Shown piece by piece: positions 25,918-36,393 of a stretch of 64,000 nucleotides of DNA. Positions within the stretch are counted from its first letter, which is position 1, and the number at the start of each line of letters is the position of its first letter. The notes beneath the pieces are model-generated. The model did not search any database and was not told the origin of the DNA. It saw nothing but the letters and a program-made list of their open reading frames with translations. Made by a program: the position numbers and the translations under genes. This DNA is from Paramecium pentaurelia. Its lineage: Eukaryota; Ciliophora; Oligohymenophorea; Peniculida; Parameciidae. The DNA lies in assembly GCA_905183005.1 (NCBI GenBank), contig CAJJDO010000104.1, positions 332,008 to 396,007 of the forward strand, given 5' to 3'.

Positions 25918-26853
25918 ATGGAATCGAAAGAAAAAATCCTCTCTTGCTTGAATATCCTTAAAAGATTACCACCAACTCAAATCTAGAAGAATGCTACAGC
26001 ACTAGCATCATTGATTCCAGATTATGCAGAAGAATTATATTAGAAAATAGACAAACCATTAGGTATGACAACAAATGAAAAAATTTAGATATTGGATAAG
26101 ATGAAAAAGGCAATCAATTTATATAATCTGAATTCAATAGAGATGGAGATTCATTTAGATCTCATTTAACAAATTAATATTATCCCTCAATTGATGACGC
26201 AGTTTATCCTTCAGAAGCATTACGTAAATTAGAGCTCAAAGCAAATGCCGTATTTGAAGAATATAGAAGATTGTATATATATATTATATATTTTATAGAT
26301 ATTATGAAGGAGGATTGTCATCATGTTACTTTTGGGATAAAGAGGATGGTGGATTTGCTACAGCTTGGTTGATTAGAAAAAATGTAGAAAAGAGTAAGGG
26401 AATAGAGGATGGATCATGGAGTTCAATTAATGTAATTGATATTAAGACAGATGGAAAATCTAAGTGGACTTATAAGATAACTACATCAGTTGTTTTGGAA
26501 ATGAATATAATCTAAAATCAAGATGTTGGCAAATTCAATATAACAGGAACATTAACTAAATAAGTACTTATTATCATTTATTTGATTTAGAAAGAAGAAT
26601 CTTATGAGGCTCCAGCAGGTAATAAAGATTTAGAGTTGTTCCATATTATGAAAATTGGAACTTTAGTTGAAGATGTAGAAAGTTACCTACGTTCTTAATT
26701 AGATAGTGTTTATTTTGGCAAAACCAAAGATGTAATCTCTTTATTTAACTATTTTAATAGATAGTGTTCTAAACACGATTCAATGAAGGAGAAAAGCATT
26801 TCATATAATAAAGATAAGGATTGGCAGGTGAATTTAAATAGAAATATGGATGA
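25918..26853 (+). CDS. F-actin capping protein subunit beta
   Basis: Caps barbed ends of actin filaments together with the alpha subunit. The 275-aa product is close to the usual 270-280 aa. Seen in order: LKRLPPTQI, DKPL, FNRDGDSFRS, SEALRKLELKANAVFEEYR, YYEGGLSSCYFWD, WKYKIT-like TYKITTSVV, GTLTKQ, GTLVEDVE, VYFGKTKDIV. Four introns are required: 26063-26088, 26273-26298, 26564-26590 and 26732-26760 (26, 26, 27 and 29 nt). Removing the last one restores the family KTKDIV motif and the expected length. It starts only 13 bp after the CPBP protease stop. Confidence 0.93.
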
Positions 26854-27271
26854 TATAATTGAATTCAATAATGAATTTTATTAAAATAATATAAATTATT
26901 TCTATTTACATCTGGAATATTAGAGTATCACTGGATATATCTACTTGAATAACAAAGCTTATCAAAATAGAAGAGAATTATTAATCAAAAAAAAGAATGA
27001 ATTAGAATTCAAAGATAATACTAGACAATAAATTAGTACTTCGGTTTATCTTAATGTGTTAAAAAAAAGATTAAATTGTATTAGATAAATTAGACTCTTT
27101 GTGATTTTGTATTCATCAAGTTTGATTGCATTGAAGATTAAATTTTTATCAATAAGAGAATATAATGAAATACCAATATTCTCAATTCACTTAGAATAAT
27201 CTAAAGAGATAAAAGGAGTGTTTATGTTCTCAATAATTGATTTAGAAGCATTGTAGTAAAGATTATTTTGA
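26846..27271 (+). CDS. Hypothetical ORF downstream of capping protein (possible 3' extension)
   Basis: A 141-codon open frame starting at an ATG that overlaps the end of the capping-protein gene. It is also in frame with the capping protein if its fourth intron is retained, which would give a 424-aa form. The translation has charged, protein-like parts (NRRELLIKKKNELEFKDN) and a hydrophobic C-terminal half. No family recognised. It may be a remnant, a separate small gene, or chance. Confidence 0.25.
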
Positions 27272-28213
27272 ATTTTATAAAATCAATTTTGGAATGAAAT
27301 CGCAATCAGAAACCTAATTAAAAAAAATGATATTCGTAATAATCTTAAATCTCTTTTTTAACATATAGATTGATTAGAAATATAACTAATAAATTAAATC
27401 AAATGTTGATTGCAGATTTATATATTGATGAATTCCATTTTTTATTGATGGCACTTCTTTGGGTTCAATTAATAAATGTCAGAAGTTAACGATACAAAGA
27501 TTCTTAAATGATAAATGATAAATCAAAAGAAATTGTATACAATTATTTAATATTCTTTGAATGTTAATTTTTAATTAATTTTTTAGATTTTTCTTTTGTT
27601 TCTACTTTTATTTTATTTAGAATCTAAAGTTTATTTTGTTTAAACATATTATAAACAGTCTTTATATTTTAAAATACATATCTAGAGTTTAAATCTAAAG
27701 GTTAAAAAAGTATTAATAAAATTTGGATTATGATTAAATTCATATACTTTTTTATTAATTAATAAAGTAATGTAAAAATCTATAGATTGAATAAAGAATT
27801 AATAAGTATTGTATTATTAATATTGAATAATAATTTTGATTATAATAATGCATCAGTTATTTCAATTAATAGATAATGTAGATAAATTTGGATGTGTTTA
27901 CTATATTGGAATGAATATGTTATTGCATAAGATTCTAATACTATTTTAAATGATGTTTTTTTTACAATTCTTCTATTAATTTTGTTTCAATAATTGAAAT
28001 AGATCAGTATTAAAAAGTTATATTTATGAGACTAAGAGTATTGTTGTATAGTATGAAATTTGATTATTAGCACAAATTGAGTGTGGTTAATAGGAAAGAT
28101 CATATTTAATTCATTAATTTTGCATCCTCTTTCTTTGAAACATTTAATTAATAATAGATAAATGGGTTAGAGAATATATATAATACGTTTTTAAAATTAT
28201 GTAAAATAACTAA
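27272..28213. other. Region without a confident gene; long open frame
   Basis: A plus-strand frame is free of TGA from about 27404 to 28030 (over 200 codons), but the translation is dominated by Ile, Leu, Phe, Asn and Lys with no motif, as AT-rich noncoding DNA would give under a one-stop code. Probably intergenic or a decayed gene. Confidence 0.35.
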
Positions 28214-28470
28214 TCAAGGATCTAAGTAGCATTTTGTATTTTTGCATTCCTTATTAACTCCTGCACATAGTTTTTAACATCTTTCTTAAGTTACTAATGA
28301 TTATCGCATTTATGTTTATGCACATGTGTAAATGCATCCATTCACTTATTTATCACATTTAGCCTAACATTCTGTCACTTTGGTTACAACACCTTTTGCT
28401 ATTATATAGATATACCGAAAGCTCCTTGTGTAAGTAACACTAAAAATATGAAAATTAACTTTATATTCAT
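28214..28470 (-). CDS. Small secreted protein with four CX3C motifs
   Basis: A 77-aa protein with one 23-nt intron at 28393-28415. The N-terminus MNIKLIFIFLVLLTQGAFG is a clear signal peptide. The mature ~58 residues hold eight Cys arranged as four C-x3-C pairs: CQAKC, CIYTC, CQKLC and the near-terminal CKNTKC (C-x4-C when counted exactly). The pattern suggests a small disulfide-bonded helical hairpin protein. It is not a mitochondrial small Tim despite paired CX3C, because it has a secretory signal. Its start codon is only 28 bp from the divergent RRS1 start. Confidence 0.6.
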
Positions 28471-28498
28471 TTTATTTATTATTTATTTAAGTCCTAAA
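28471..28498. promoter_or_regulatory. 28-bp bidirectional start-to-start region
   Basis: The ATG of the small secreted-protein gene (minus) and of RRS1 (plus) are separated by 28 AT-rich bases. Any promoter elements must therefore lie here or inside the coding sequences. Confidence 0.55.
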
Positions 28499-29030
28499 AT
28501 GACCTCAAATATTAACATCTTATTTGATAAACCTAAGCTTACTTTAACAGCTTTGGATACAGTAGAATAATACGATTTTGACATTTTTGTAGATAAAATA
28601 TCAGAGTAGCTTAAATATGTGTCTCAAAGATTAATTGAAGGATAATAAGAAACAGATCTTCCATATGATAAAGAAAATATTATTTTGCCAAGATAACAAA
28701 CATATATTTAGAAAGTAAAAGATAGTAAATTTGCTAAAAAGAAAAAAAAGTATATTGTCCATAATTTAAATTTTATAGTCGAATGGTTTGGGATGAAAAA
28801 AAGAAGGATTGGATTTTGAGAAAATTAAAAAAGAGAGATTCCGTAATACCTCCTATTATTGAAGCTACTAAGTCAGATGCTTATGAAGTAAAAAATTAAA
28901 TTAAAAATAGGATGTCTTTAGAAAAAAGGAAATGGAACATGAACTTAAGAAATCTAAGAAACAATTAAGATTAGTGTAAAGAGATAAATAGAAATAGAAG
29001 AAACTATAGTCCATTAAGAAGTAACTCTGA
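28499..29030 (+). CDS. Ribosome biogenesis regulatory protein RRS1 homologue
   Basis: RRS1 works with RPF2 to bring 5S RNP into pre-60S particles in the nucleolus. The 159-aa product has NILFDKPKLTLTALD, YVSQRLIEG, ILPRQQ, the basic KFAKKKKK followed by RMVWDEKKKDW, and a charged Lys/Gln helix at the C-terminus. Two introns: 28750-28778 (29 nt) and 28888-28910 (23 nt); the first lies just before the conserved MVWDE motif. It is shorter than animal RRS1, as expected for protists. Confidence 0.85.
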
Positions 29031-29324
29031 TTGTTTATAATATATCCAAACACTCAATTAAATCATTTCAGATATATTATTTTAGTAAATACTAATTATA
29101 CATTGTATTCTTCAATGAATAACACTTATGTCTACTCTTATATTTAATTCATTATCAAATATTCAATTACTAAAATTACTATTATTATTTATTAATACTC
29201 AAATTGTTATAACGAATAGTTTAACTATAGTTATTATTACTTATAATCTTCAAAATTTTATTTGATTTATTTCTCAAATGTTATTGATGAGTAAATTCAG
29301 ATTAATAATAATTATAATTTCTTA

Positions 29325-29609
29325 ATGATTAGTATTTTAGGCACCTTTTTTTGCTTACTGTGTGGATCTCGTAAAGAACGAAAACTAATGATGTTAACAA
29401 TATAAGATCAAAATCATAATACGTATTACATTAAAGCTAAACCCAATATGAAAATAGAGGAAGTTAAAACAAAATGTGGTATTGAATCAGAGAGATCTTC
29501 ATTATTTCTTGAAAAAACATTATTAGATGATGAGGCTGAGTTGAAAGAGTATGAAATAACTTCAGATACTCATTTAACCTTACTTTTACATTAAGAAATC
29601 GAATCATGA
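29325..29609 (+). CDS. Ubiquitin-like domain protein
   Basis: A 94-aa product. From the internal Met at about residue 22 it reads as a ubiquitin-like beta-grasp fold: MMLTIQDQN, KAKPNMKIEEVKTKCGIE, SLFLEKTLLDDEAELKEYEI and a final LTLLL strand. It lacks the C-terminal Gly-Gly, so it is probably a ubiquitin-like domain protein and not a conjugated modifier. The first ~20 residues are hydrophobic (ISILGTFFCLLCG) and could be a signal anchor. The frame is also open upstream to an ATG near 29118, but that stretch is low-complexity Tyr/Ile/Asn, so the later start was preferred. Confidence 0.6.
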
Positions 29610-29655
29610 GATCAGTTATTTTCATAGATTTATTATCATTATTAATATTTTTATA

Positions 29656-30135
29656 ATGAATAAAAATAATAATAATAATGCTCTTAGATCACAAACACCA
29701 TTTATGAGTGAAAATCATCCATTAAATCCTTATGGTAATAACTTTATAGATCATCCATATGAATCAAAAATATTTTATAAATTTAATTCAGTCAAACAAT
29801 ATGTTCATTTATAAGAAGATGATTAATTTAGAATCTCTAAATATTCTGCATATTTTGCATTTGGTTTAGGAGGGACATTGATAGGGACAATAGGTGGATT
29901 TCAATTACTTTTAAGATATGTTTTTAAACCATACTACACTAATGCATATGAACATCTAAATCAATATAAACATTTATATTTAGGATTACTAGTTGCATCA
30001 AGTGTTACATTTATGTACACTTATTTAACAACTTTATATATTGAAAATGTATCAAGGCCATTGCTATATAAATATTTAGATGAAGCAAAAAATAATGGAT
30101 TCTAAGATTATGAAATTAGTTTCAAATAATAATGA
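29656..30135 (+). CDS. Two-helix membrane protein, unknown
   Basis: A 159-aa intronless ORF. It has an Asn-rich polar N-terminus, then one hydrophobic helix around FGLGGTLIGTIGGFQLLL, a short polar loop (YEHLNQYKHLY), a second helix around LGLLVASSVTFMYTYL, and a polar tail. Hairpin membrane topology is inferred. Not recognised as any named family. Confidence 0.6.
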
Positions 30136-30336
30136 AATAGTATTATGTTTATATTCAAACAATTAATTATATTAATTTATTTTTTATGATATTTTTAAAT
30201 GATCATTTTTATAGTCGAAAGAATACTTTATATATATATGTTTTTTTAATTGTAATTTCTTAAATGAAAGTTTCTATTTTTATATTAGGAATAATATTTG
30301 AATTATAAAAGGATTTTAATTAAATACTTAAGATAA

Positions 30337-30949
30337 ATGGGATTATGTGATTCTAAACATTTTAAGAAATCTTAAACTTATTTCAAAGAATCAACTGCAG
30401 TTAGTCTCACTCCTATAATAAATAAAAAAAATAATAAAAAAAGAAGTAAAACAATAACATTTTTGGATACAAAAATACACTAAAATGAGGTTATATTAAA
30501 TCAAAAAAGCTTTTCTCCTCCACCAAAACTTTGCTTTTTTAGTAGTAATCAGAGTTCCAATGTAGATAAATTATAGGGATAATTTAAAGGAACAAAAGAA
30601 AAGTTGAATTAAGTAATTTAAAATAAATAAAGCAAATAAACACTTTTTGGAAAAACACTTAGATTTTCACATTCATCAAATAGAGTTTAAAGATAATTAT
30701 TTAAGCCTTCAACATGAAATTAATGATATGCATCAATATATATTACCATCAATAATATCGTTAAAATATCTACTACTTAGTATCATAACAATATTTTTTG
30801 TATTATTTTCTATAAAAATATATAAATTTTAATTTTTCTCATGTCTCTTAAAAAAGAGACATATAAATTTCTTATTTTTATTGTAGATGAATTAATACAA
30901 AAAATAGAATAATCCTGTTAAATTAATAATTTATTACAAATTTTTATGA
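30337..30949 (+). CDS. Putative MGxC protein with C-terminal transmembrane segment
   Basis: With two introns removed (30554-30576, 23 nt; 30613-30632, 20 nt) the ORF gives 189 aa. The N-terminus MGLCDSKHF is a good N-myristoylation/palmitoylation context and resembles the MGIC/MGTC starts of the small proteins at 17.8-18.8 kb. The middle is basic and Ser-rich; near the C-terminus is a coiled segment (HIHQIEFKDNY) and one strong hydrophobic helix (LLLSIITIFFVLFSI). The intron pair was inferred because it joins two clearly protein-like stretches; the model after the helix is less certain. Confidence 0.45.
30841..30862. repeat. Perfect 9-bp inverted repeat with 4-nt loop
   Basis: Arms atgtctctt and aagagacat flank aaaa. 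It lies in the 3' part of the MGLC ORF model, just after its hydrophobic helix, or in its 3' untranslated region if the protein ends earlier. Confidence 0.6.
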
Positions 30950-31142
30950 TTTCTTTATTGAAAAGATTTATAGATAAATACTTTTAATTTTAGTATTTGA
31001 TCCTTTTTCACATACTTTATTAAAAGATCGTATAAATTTTGTATGATTCATTTTTCTCAATCATTAAGCAAATTTCTTAATAATCTAAATATCAATTAAT
31101 CAAAAATGTTAAAATAAGATACTAAAATTTAAGCAACTATTT

Positions 31143-31271
31143 ATGGGCAAACAAAGTCTACTTAAACTAAATTATATAAAAAATGCAATCGAGACTAAAG
31201 ATTTAGGGTCTTTTGAAACAGTCTTTAAAGTTATTTAATGTTATTTAGATTTAGTGAAAGAATAAAAATGA
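31143..31271 (+). CDS. 42-aa ORF, uncertain
   Basis: A short ORF starting MGKQSLLKLNYIKN with an amphipathic, protein-like composition and a TGA stop. It may be an exon of a larger gene or chance. Nothing else is recognised between 30950 and the kinase at 31586. Confidence 0.25.
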
Positions 31272-31585
31272 ATATAGTTTTATAGCTATATATTGATAAG
31301 GTTCAATTGAATAAAACAAACTCTCTTTTTCTTATAATTAATGTAACATAATTTTATATGAAAGTAATGACTGATACAACAAACAAAATAATTAAAAGTA
31401 TATCAAATAAGAGTATAAAAGGTTTAGAGCAATAAATCTATTATAATGTTTATGATATTCCAAACAGTATCTTATTAATAAATTCTATTCTTTTGATGTG
31501 AAAGATCCTTAAGTAATTTGATTCATTTTTAATTAAAATGTTATCAAAATGTTAAATAATAATAAATAAAAAATTTAAAACTTTA

Positions 31586-32761
31586 ATGTTAGAAATCTTG
31601 TTATCTCCAAAAAATATTCAAAAACCAAGCAAATAGTTACCAAAAAAAATAATCAATGATTTCGTATATCATTTAGAAGATTGTCTAGGGTAAGGAGAAT
31701 ATAGTTCAGTATTTAAAGGCCAAGACAGAAGATCTGGATAAGAAGTAGCAATTAAAGTAATTAAGATTATAATAATATGTTTAGGTTATTGAGAATTCTA
31801 AATTGAATTCAAATTTCTCAAGACAGATGTTGAGTAATGAAATTGAATCATTAAAGAAACTCAATTCTCCATACATCTTATAGTATATCAATTACATTTA
31901 CACTCCTAACAATCAATACATCATAACTGAATACTGTAATGAAGGAGAATTGAAATTTGTAAAGAATCGATCAGATTAATAATTGTTAAGGATTTTCCAT
32001 TAATTACTGTAGGCATTGAAGGAACTTAAATCTAAGAGTAATTATAATAATTGATAATCATAGATATCATTCATAGAGACATCAAACCTCCAAATATTAT
32101 GATGCACAATTGTATAACGAAACTTGCTGATTTTGGTTTTAGTGTTAATATGAATTCTTTGGAGTTATAAAAATCGTCATTTGGTACTCCACTCTATATG
32201 GCACCTGAATCATTATTAAATGATATGTACAGCTTTTAGTCTGATGTATGGTCTGTTGGAATTACTATGTATGAACTCATATATGGGAATGTACCCTTTT
32301 ATCATAGCAAAGAATCAGAATTAAAGAAAATAATTCGAGATTATGTAAATAATCCAATCTTAAGAATACCTTAATCAATATTCATTCCATTACTTAAAGG
32401 AATGCTTGATCCAAATCCTAAAACTAGATTTACTGTAGAATAATTGTTATCGATGATTTCAATCGATTAAAATACTTAAAATATTTCTTAATCAGAAATT
32501 AACTTCTTAAGCAATTTCGCATAAAACTTATAGCATTTTGAGACTAACATTAACGATATATGTCTTCGATGGGCAATTTTGAAAATCCTTGCAACTCAAT
32601 TTAAAATGAATGGAAATACTCAATCCTAAATTAATTAATAAATTAATTAAATACAAAATACTACTAATTTCTATATGATTAAAGAATAAAAGATGATTGA
32701 TCTAATAAATTCAAAATCAGATGCATGTATTTTATTTAAATAATTTATATAGAATTTGTGA
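31586..32761 (+). CDS. ULK-like serine/threonine protein kinase
   Basis: A 373-aa protein, kinase domain first: glycine loop LGQGEYSSVFKG, VAIKVI, HRDIKPPN, ADFGFSV, GTPLYMAPE, SDVWSVGITMYELIYGNVPF and RFTVEQLL. All catalytic residues are present. Introns are at 31757-31784 (28 nt) and 32038-32063 (26 nt), the latter just before the catalytic HRD. The substrate-binding and activation segments most resemble the Atg1/ULK group, which is expanded in ciliates. The ~100-residue C-terminal tail has no known domain. An ATG at about 31535 is also in frame, so the N-terminus could be longer. Confidence 0.85.
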
Positions 32762-33073
32762 ATATACTTAGATAAATATTGTAACAAAAAGTTAATTGCT
32801 AACAATACAAACCTATTGTATAGGATATACTCTAATGCGATTCTATCTTATTTCACTTATTTTAATGAGAATTATTGTTTTATTTAATTCATTTTATCTT
32901 ATAATTTATAAACTTGATAATTTAAAAATAAATTGTTTAAAATAACTGAAGTAATTCTTATGATTATATAAGTGTTCATTCAAATTTAATTTTAAGGAAT
33001 AACTTTAGTTAGTATTCATAAAAATATAAATTAAACAAAAAAAACAAGATAATCATATACAATTAAATAAATA
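32762..33073. other. Intergenic between convergent genes; nothing identified
   Basis: About 310 bp of AT-rich sequence, longer than other convergent gaps here. No ORF with recognisable product. Confidence 0.5.
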
Positions 33074-33933
33074 TCAATTTTTTAAGGTATATTTCTACCT
33101 AAGATATCCTTTAAGTTAGTAATTTAAAATGGGAACTTTTAAATTCACTAAGTCTTCTGGAATAAATCCTGATTCAAATTTATCGACATTATTATTTAAT
33201 GGAGAAGGTTAAGATTCATCTTCTTCATGAATAATTTGTGGGGATAAAAGTGAAATTTTAGGATTAGAAACTATAGAAAGTTAACTAGATGAAACTTAAG
33301 GTTGTTATGTATCGTAAAGCCTTTATTGATTTAAGATATTTATATCAGATTTAGATTTTATTGTTGTAGTTGATTCTGCAATAATATTTTCTGTTTTATT
33401 GATAGATTAGGTTTTGGAAGTTTATTTTAAGTTTGATTTCTTTACTTAATTTGATTCAGTTGATAGTAAATTGCTTTGCTATTAAATACTGACTTTAGAT
33501 TTTGATGTTAGATTTGATCTATTTGTCTTGTCATCAGACATTTAGGTTTTACAGATTTGGTCATTCTTTTAAGGTGTTTTCGATTTAGGTGTAGCAGTAA
33601 CTTGAGCCTTAGGTTTATTGTCTTATGGATTTTTAGTTTCAATGACACCACATTTATATTGTTCAAGAGAAGAGAGTACTGAGGGTTAGTGTCTGTGGAT
33701 GGATGCATTAAATAGAATCTGAATTAAAAATAAATGAAGGTACATTCTCTAAGTCTTTACCCTTGAAGGTTTAGAGAGAGAACCTTCCTCCAGGATGATC
33801 ATCTACAAAATGTGTTAGATCATAGACATTGTTACGATATGCAAACAGAAATCTTATTCAAAACTGGATACTACCTATCAGATTTGGCACTATCTTGCTG
33901 CATCTAGGCTATTGAAGAGTACTTTTTCAACAT
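33074..33933 (-). CDS. Cytochrome b5-domain protein with low-complexity tail
   Basis: A 270-aa protein. The N-terminal ~95 residues are a cytochrome b5 fold: NNVYDLTHFVDDHPGG carries the first haem-ligand His, and ASIHRHQPSVLSSLEQYKCG carries the second and the closing helix. The remaining ~170 residues are rich in Ser, Thr, Lys, Gln and Asn with no domain and no transmembrane helix, unlike b5 reductase partners or fatty-acid hydroxylases. Introns are at 33853-33874 (22 nt) and 33719-33743 (25 nt), both inside the haem domain. Electron partner unknown. It is divergent from the copine gene with about 130 bp between starts. Confidence 0.8.
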
Positions 33934-34062
33934 ATAAATATAAAATTAATAATAATCTCTTTGATTTAGCTATTTGTTTTGTGATATATTTTGATAAATT
34001 TAAAAATCTAATAATTATTTTTATGCAATAACTATAATAATAATTATATATAATATATAATA

Positions 34063-36365
34063 ATGGATGACTTATATGGAAGAAGTGCAAGCATTATGGA
34101 ATCTTAATAGAAATTAGAATTGTTCATAAGTTGTCGTGGATTAGCTAATATGGATACCTTTTCAAAAAGTGATCCTTATGTAATAATGTATGTGAAAAGA
34201 AATAACTAATGGTCAGAAGTGGGAAGAACAGAAATAATTAAAGATAATTTGAATCCAAACTTTTCAAAGTCATTTATAATTGAATATTACTTTGAATGTT
34301 AATAACCATTAAAATTCACATGTAATGATGATGATGGACATGGATAATATGATGTACATTTTTAATTAAAAAAATATAGTTTATTGGAAGTGCTGAAACT
34401 ACATTAGCAAATATAGCAGGAGCTAGGGATTAATTAGTAATGTTAAATTTAAATAATGGACAGAAGAAAACTGGAGTATTAGTAGTAAGAGCAGATTAGG
34501 TTAGGATTATAAATGATAAAATCATAATGTAAATAAGTAAATTCTAATTGTTATATTTATTAGGTGCTGATAATCTACCTGATACAAGATTTTTACCTTG
34601 GCATTCTACATCACCATTTTTTAGATTATATAGAATAAGAAAGGATACAAATTAATCACTCTTAGTTTATGAAAGTGAACCTATCAAATCTAATTTAAAA
34701 CCTATATGGAAAAGATTAGATATCTAAGCTTAGAAATTGTGCAATGGAGATTATTTTATGCCAATTAGAATTGAAATTTGGGATTACAGAACTTCAGGAA
34801 ATCATGAACATGTTTGTTCTACTGATTTTTCAGTGAATGAATTATAGGGTAAAAATAATATAAAAAAAGCATTATTGGATAAAAATAAAAAATATTCTGG
34901 TGTTATCATATTTAATGATGTAATATATATTATTATCTATATTCTAGTTAAAATTAATTGAAAAACCAAGTTTCTTAGATTATTTGTAGAGTGGAACATA
35001 AATAAATTTAATTGCTGCCATTGATTTTACAGCATCCAATTAATCTCCTAAAACTCCAAGTTCTCTTCATTATATTGATGATTAATATCATAGAATGAAT
35101 TAATATCAATAAGCATTATTAGCCGTGGGAGAGATCTTATTAAATTATGATCATGATAAAAAAGTACCACTCTTTGGATTTGGATGTAAACCAAGACTCC
35201 ATAATTTAAATACTCCTTAAACTTTACATTGTTTTCCATTAAATGGTAATCCTCAAGATCCTGAAGTATTCTAAATGGATGGAATTATGCAAGCCTATAA
35301 TTATGCTGTAAGAAATGTTTAATTTGATGGTCCTACTTATTTTAATCCTATTATTTAAGAATCTATGAAAATAGCATAAGTTTGTAAAGATATGGGTACA
35401 AATACATACTTTGTATTATTTATTTTAACAGACGGTGAAATCCATGATATGAAAGTATTTAATTTATAAATGTATATTAGTAAACCATTGATTCCATAGT
35501 GGCAGCTTCACATTTACCAATATCAATAATAATTGTTGGAGTTGGAGATGCAGATTTCACCAATATGTCTATATTAGATGATGATGATGGTAATCTTCGT
35601 GATTCTTTTGGAAAAAGAACATAAAGAGATTTAGTTTAATTTGTTCCATTCAACCAATTTAAAAGTAATCCAGAATTGTTAGCCAAAAATGTTCTCTAAG
35701 AATTACCAGATCAATTAGTTGATTACATGTTATTAATTGGTAGAAAACCCGGATAAAAAAATTGTAATTATATTAATCATTATTTAGTTATTAATTTAGG
35801 ATAATTTGACATTAATTAATATTCATAATAGTATGGTTAATAACAATAAATAATATAACCTAATTAATAATAATAAGTACCTTAAATCCCATAATAATAA
35901 TTTTAAAATGTTCCACCACCTCCCTCTTAATTTTAGTAACCTTTACCTCAACCATACACTTAAACTTAATAAGTATATCCACCACAATAATCTTCATATC
36001 CATCCTAATAGATGCCTCAATACCCTACTTCATAATTGAATTAATTCCCTCCATAATAGCCTGCTGTCTATCCACAATAATAATAAATTTACCCTCCTCC
36101 TAATTATTAATAATAACAATAATAATAAATATACCCTCCTTAACAAACTGAATTCTAAAATAAATTTGTTTAAGGACTTGCAAATACTAATTTTTTAGGA
36201 TAACATATAACGGATGCTCAATAATAGTAACTTAATTAATAATTGCCTTAATTCTAATATCCCCCATAAGAATAAGTGAATTAAAATGGAATATAACCCT
36301 AAACAAATCCGTATTAATAACCAAAACAGCCTCCTCATGTACCCAACAATCCCTATGGATTATGA
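34063..36365 (+). CDS. Copine (two C2 domains plus vWA domain) with long Gln/Pro/Tyr tail
   Basis: Calcium-dependent phospholipid-binding protein, about 732-740 aa. C2A (~10-130) begins LELFISCRGL with the SDPYV motif; C2B (~150-290) has LGADNLPD and WKRLDI. The vWA/copine domain (~310-520) has the MIDAS-like AIDFTASN, LFGFGCKPR, FILTDGEIHDM and IIVGVGDADFTNM. The last ~200 residues are a Gln/Pro/Tyr-rich repeat-like tail (YPPQQ, QIYPPP), unusual for copines. Introns are at 34354-34379, 34920-34947 and 35455-35480 (26, 28 and 26 nt). A fourth candidate, 35764-35787 (24 nt), is a multiple of three with no TGA, so both spliced and retained forms would be in frame. Confidence 0.92.
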
Positions 36366-36393
36366 TAAATTTATATTACATAAATCATTATTA

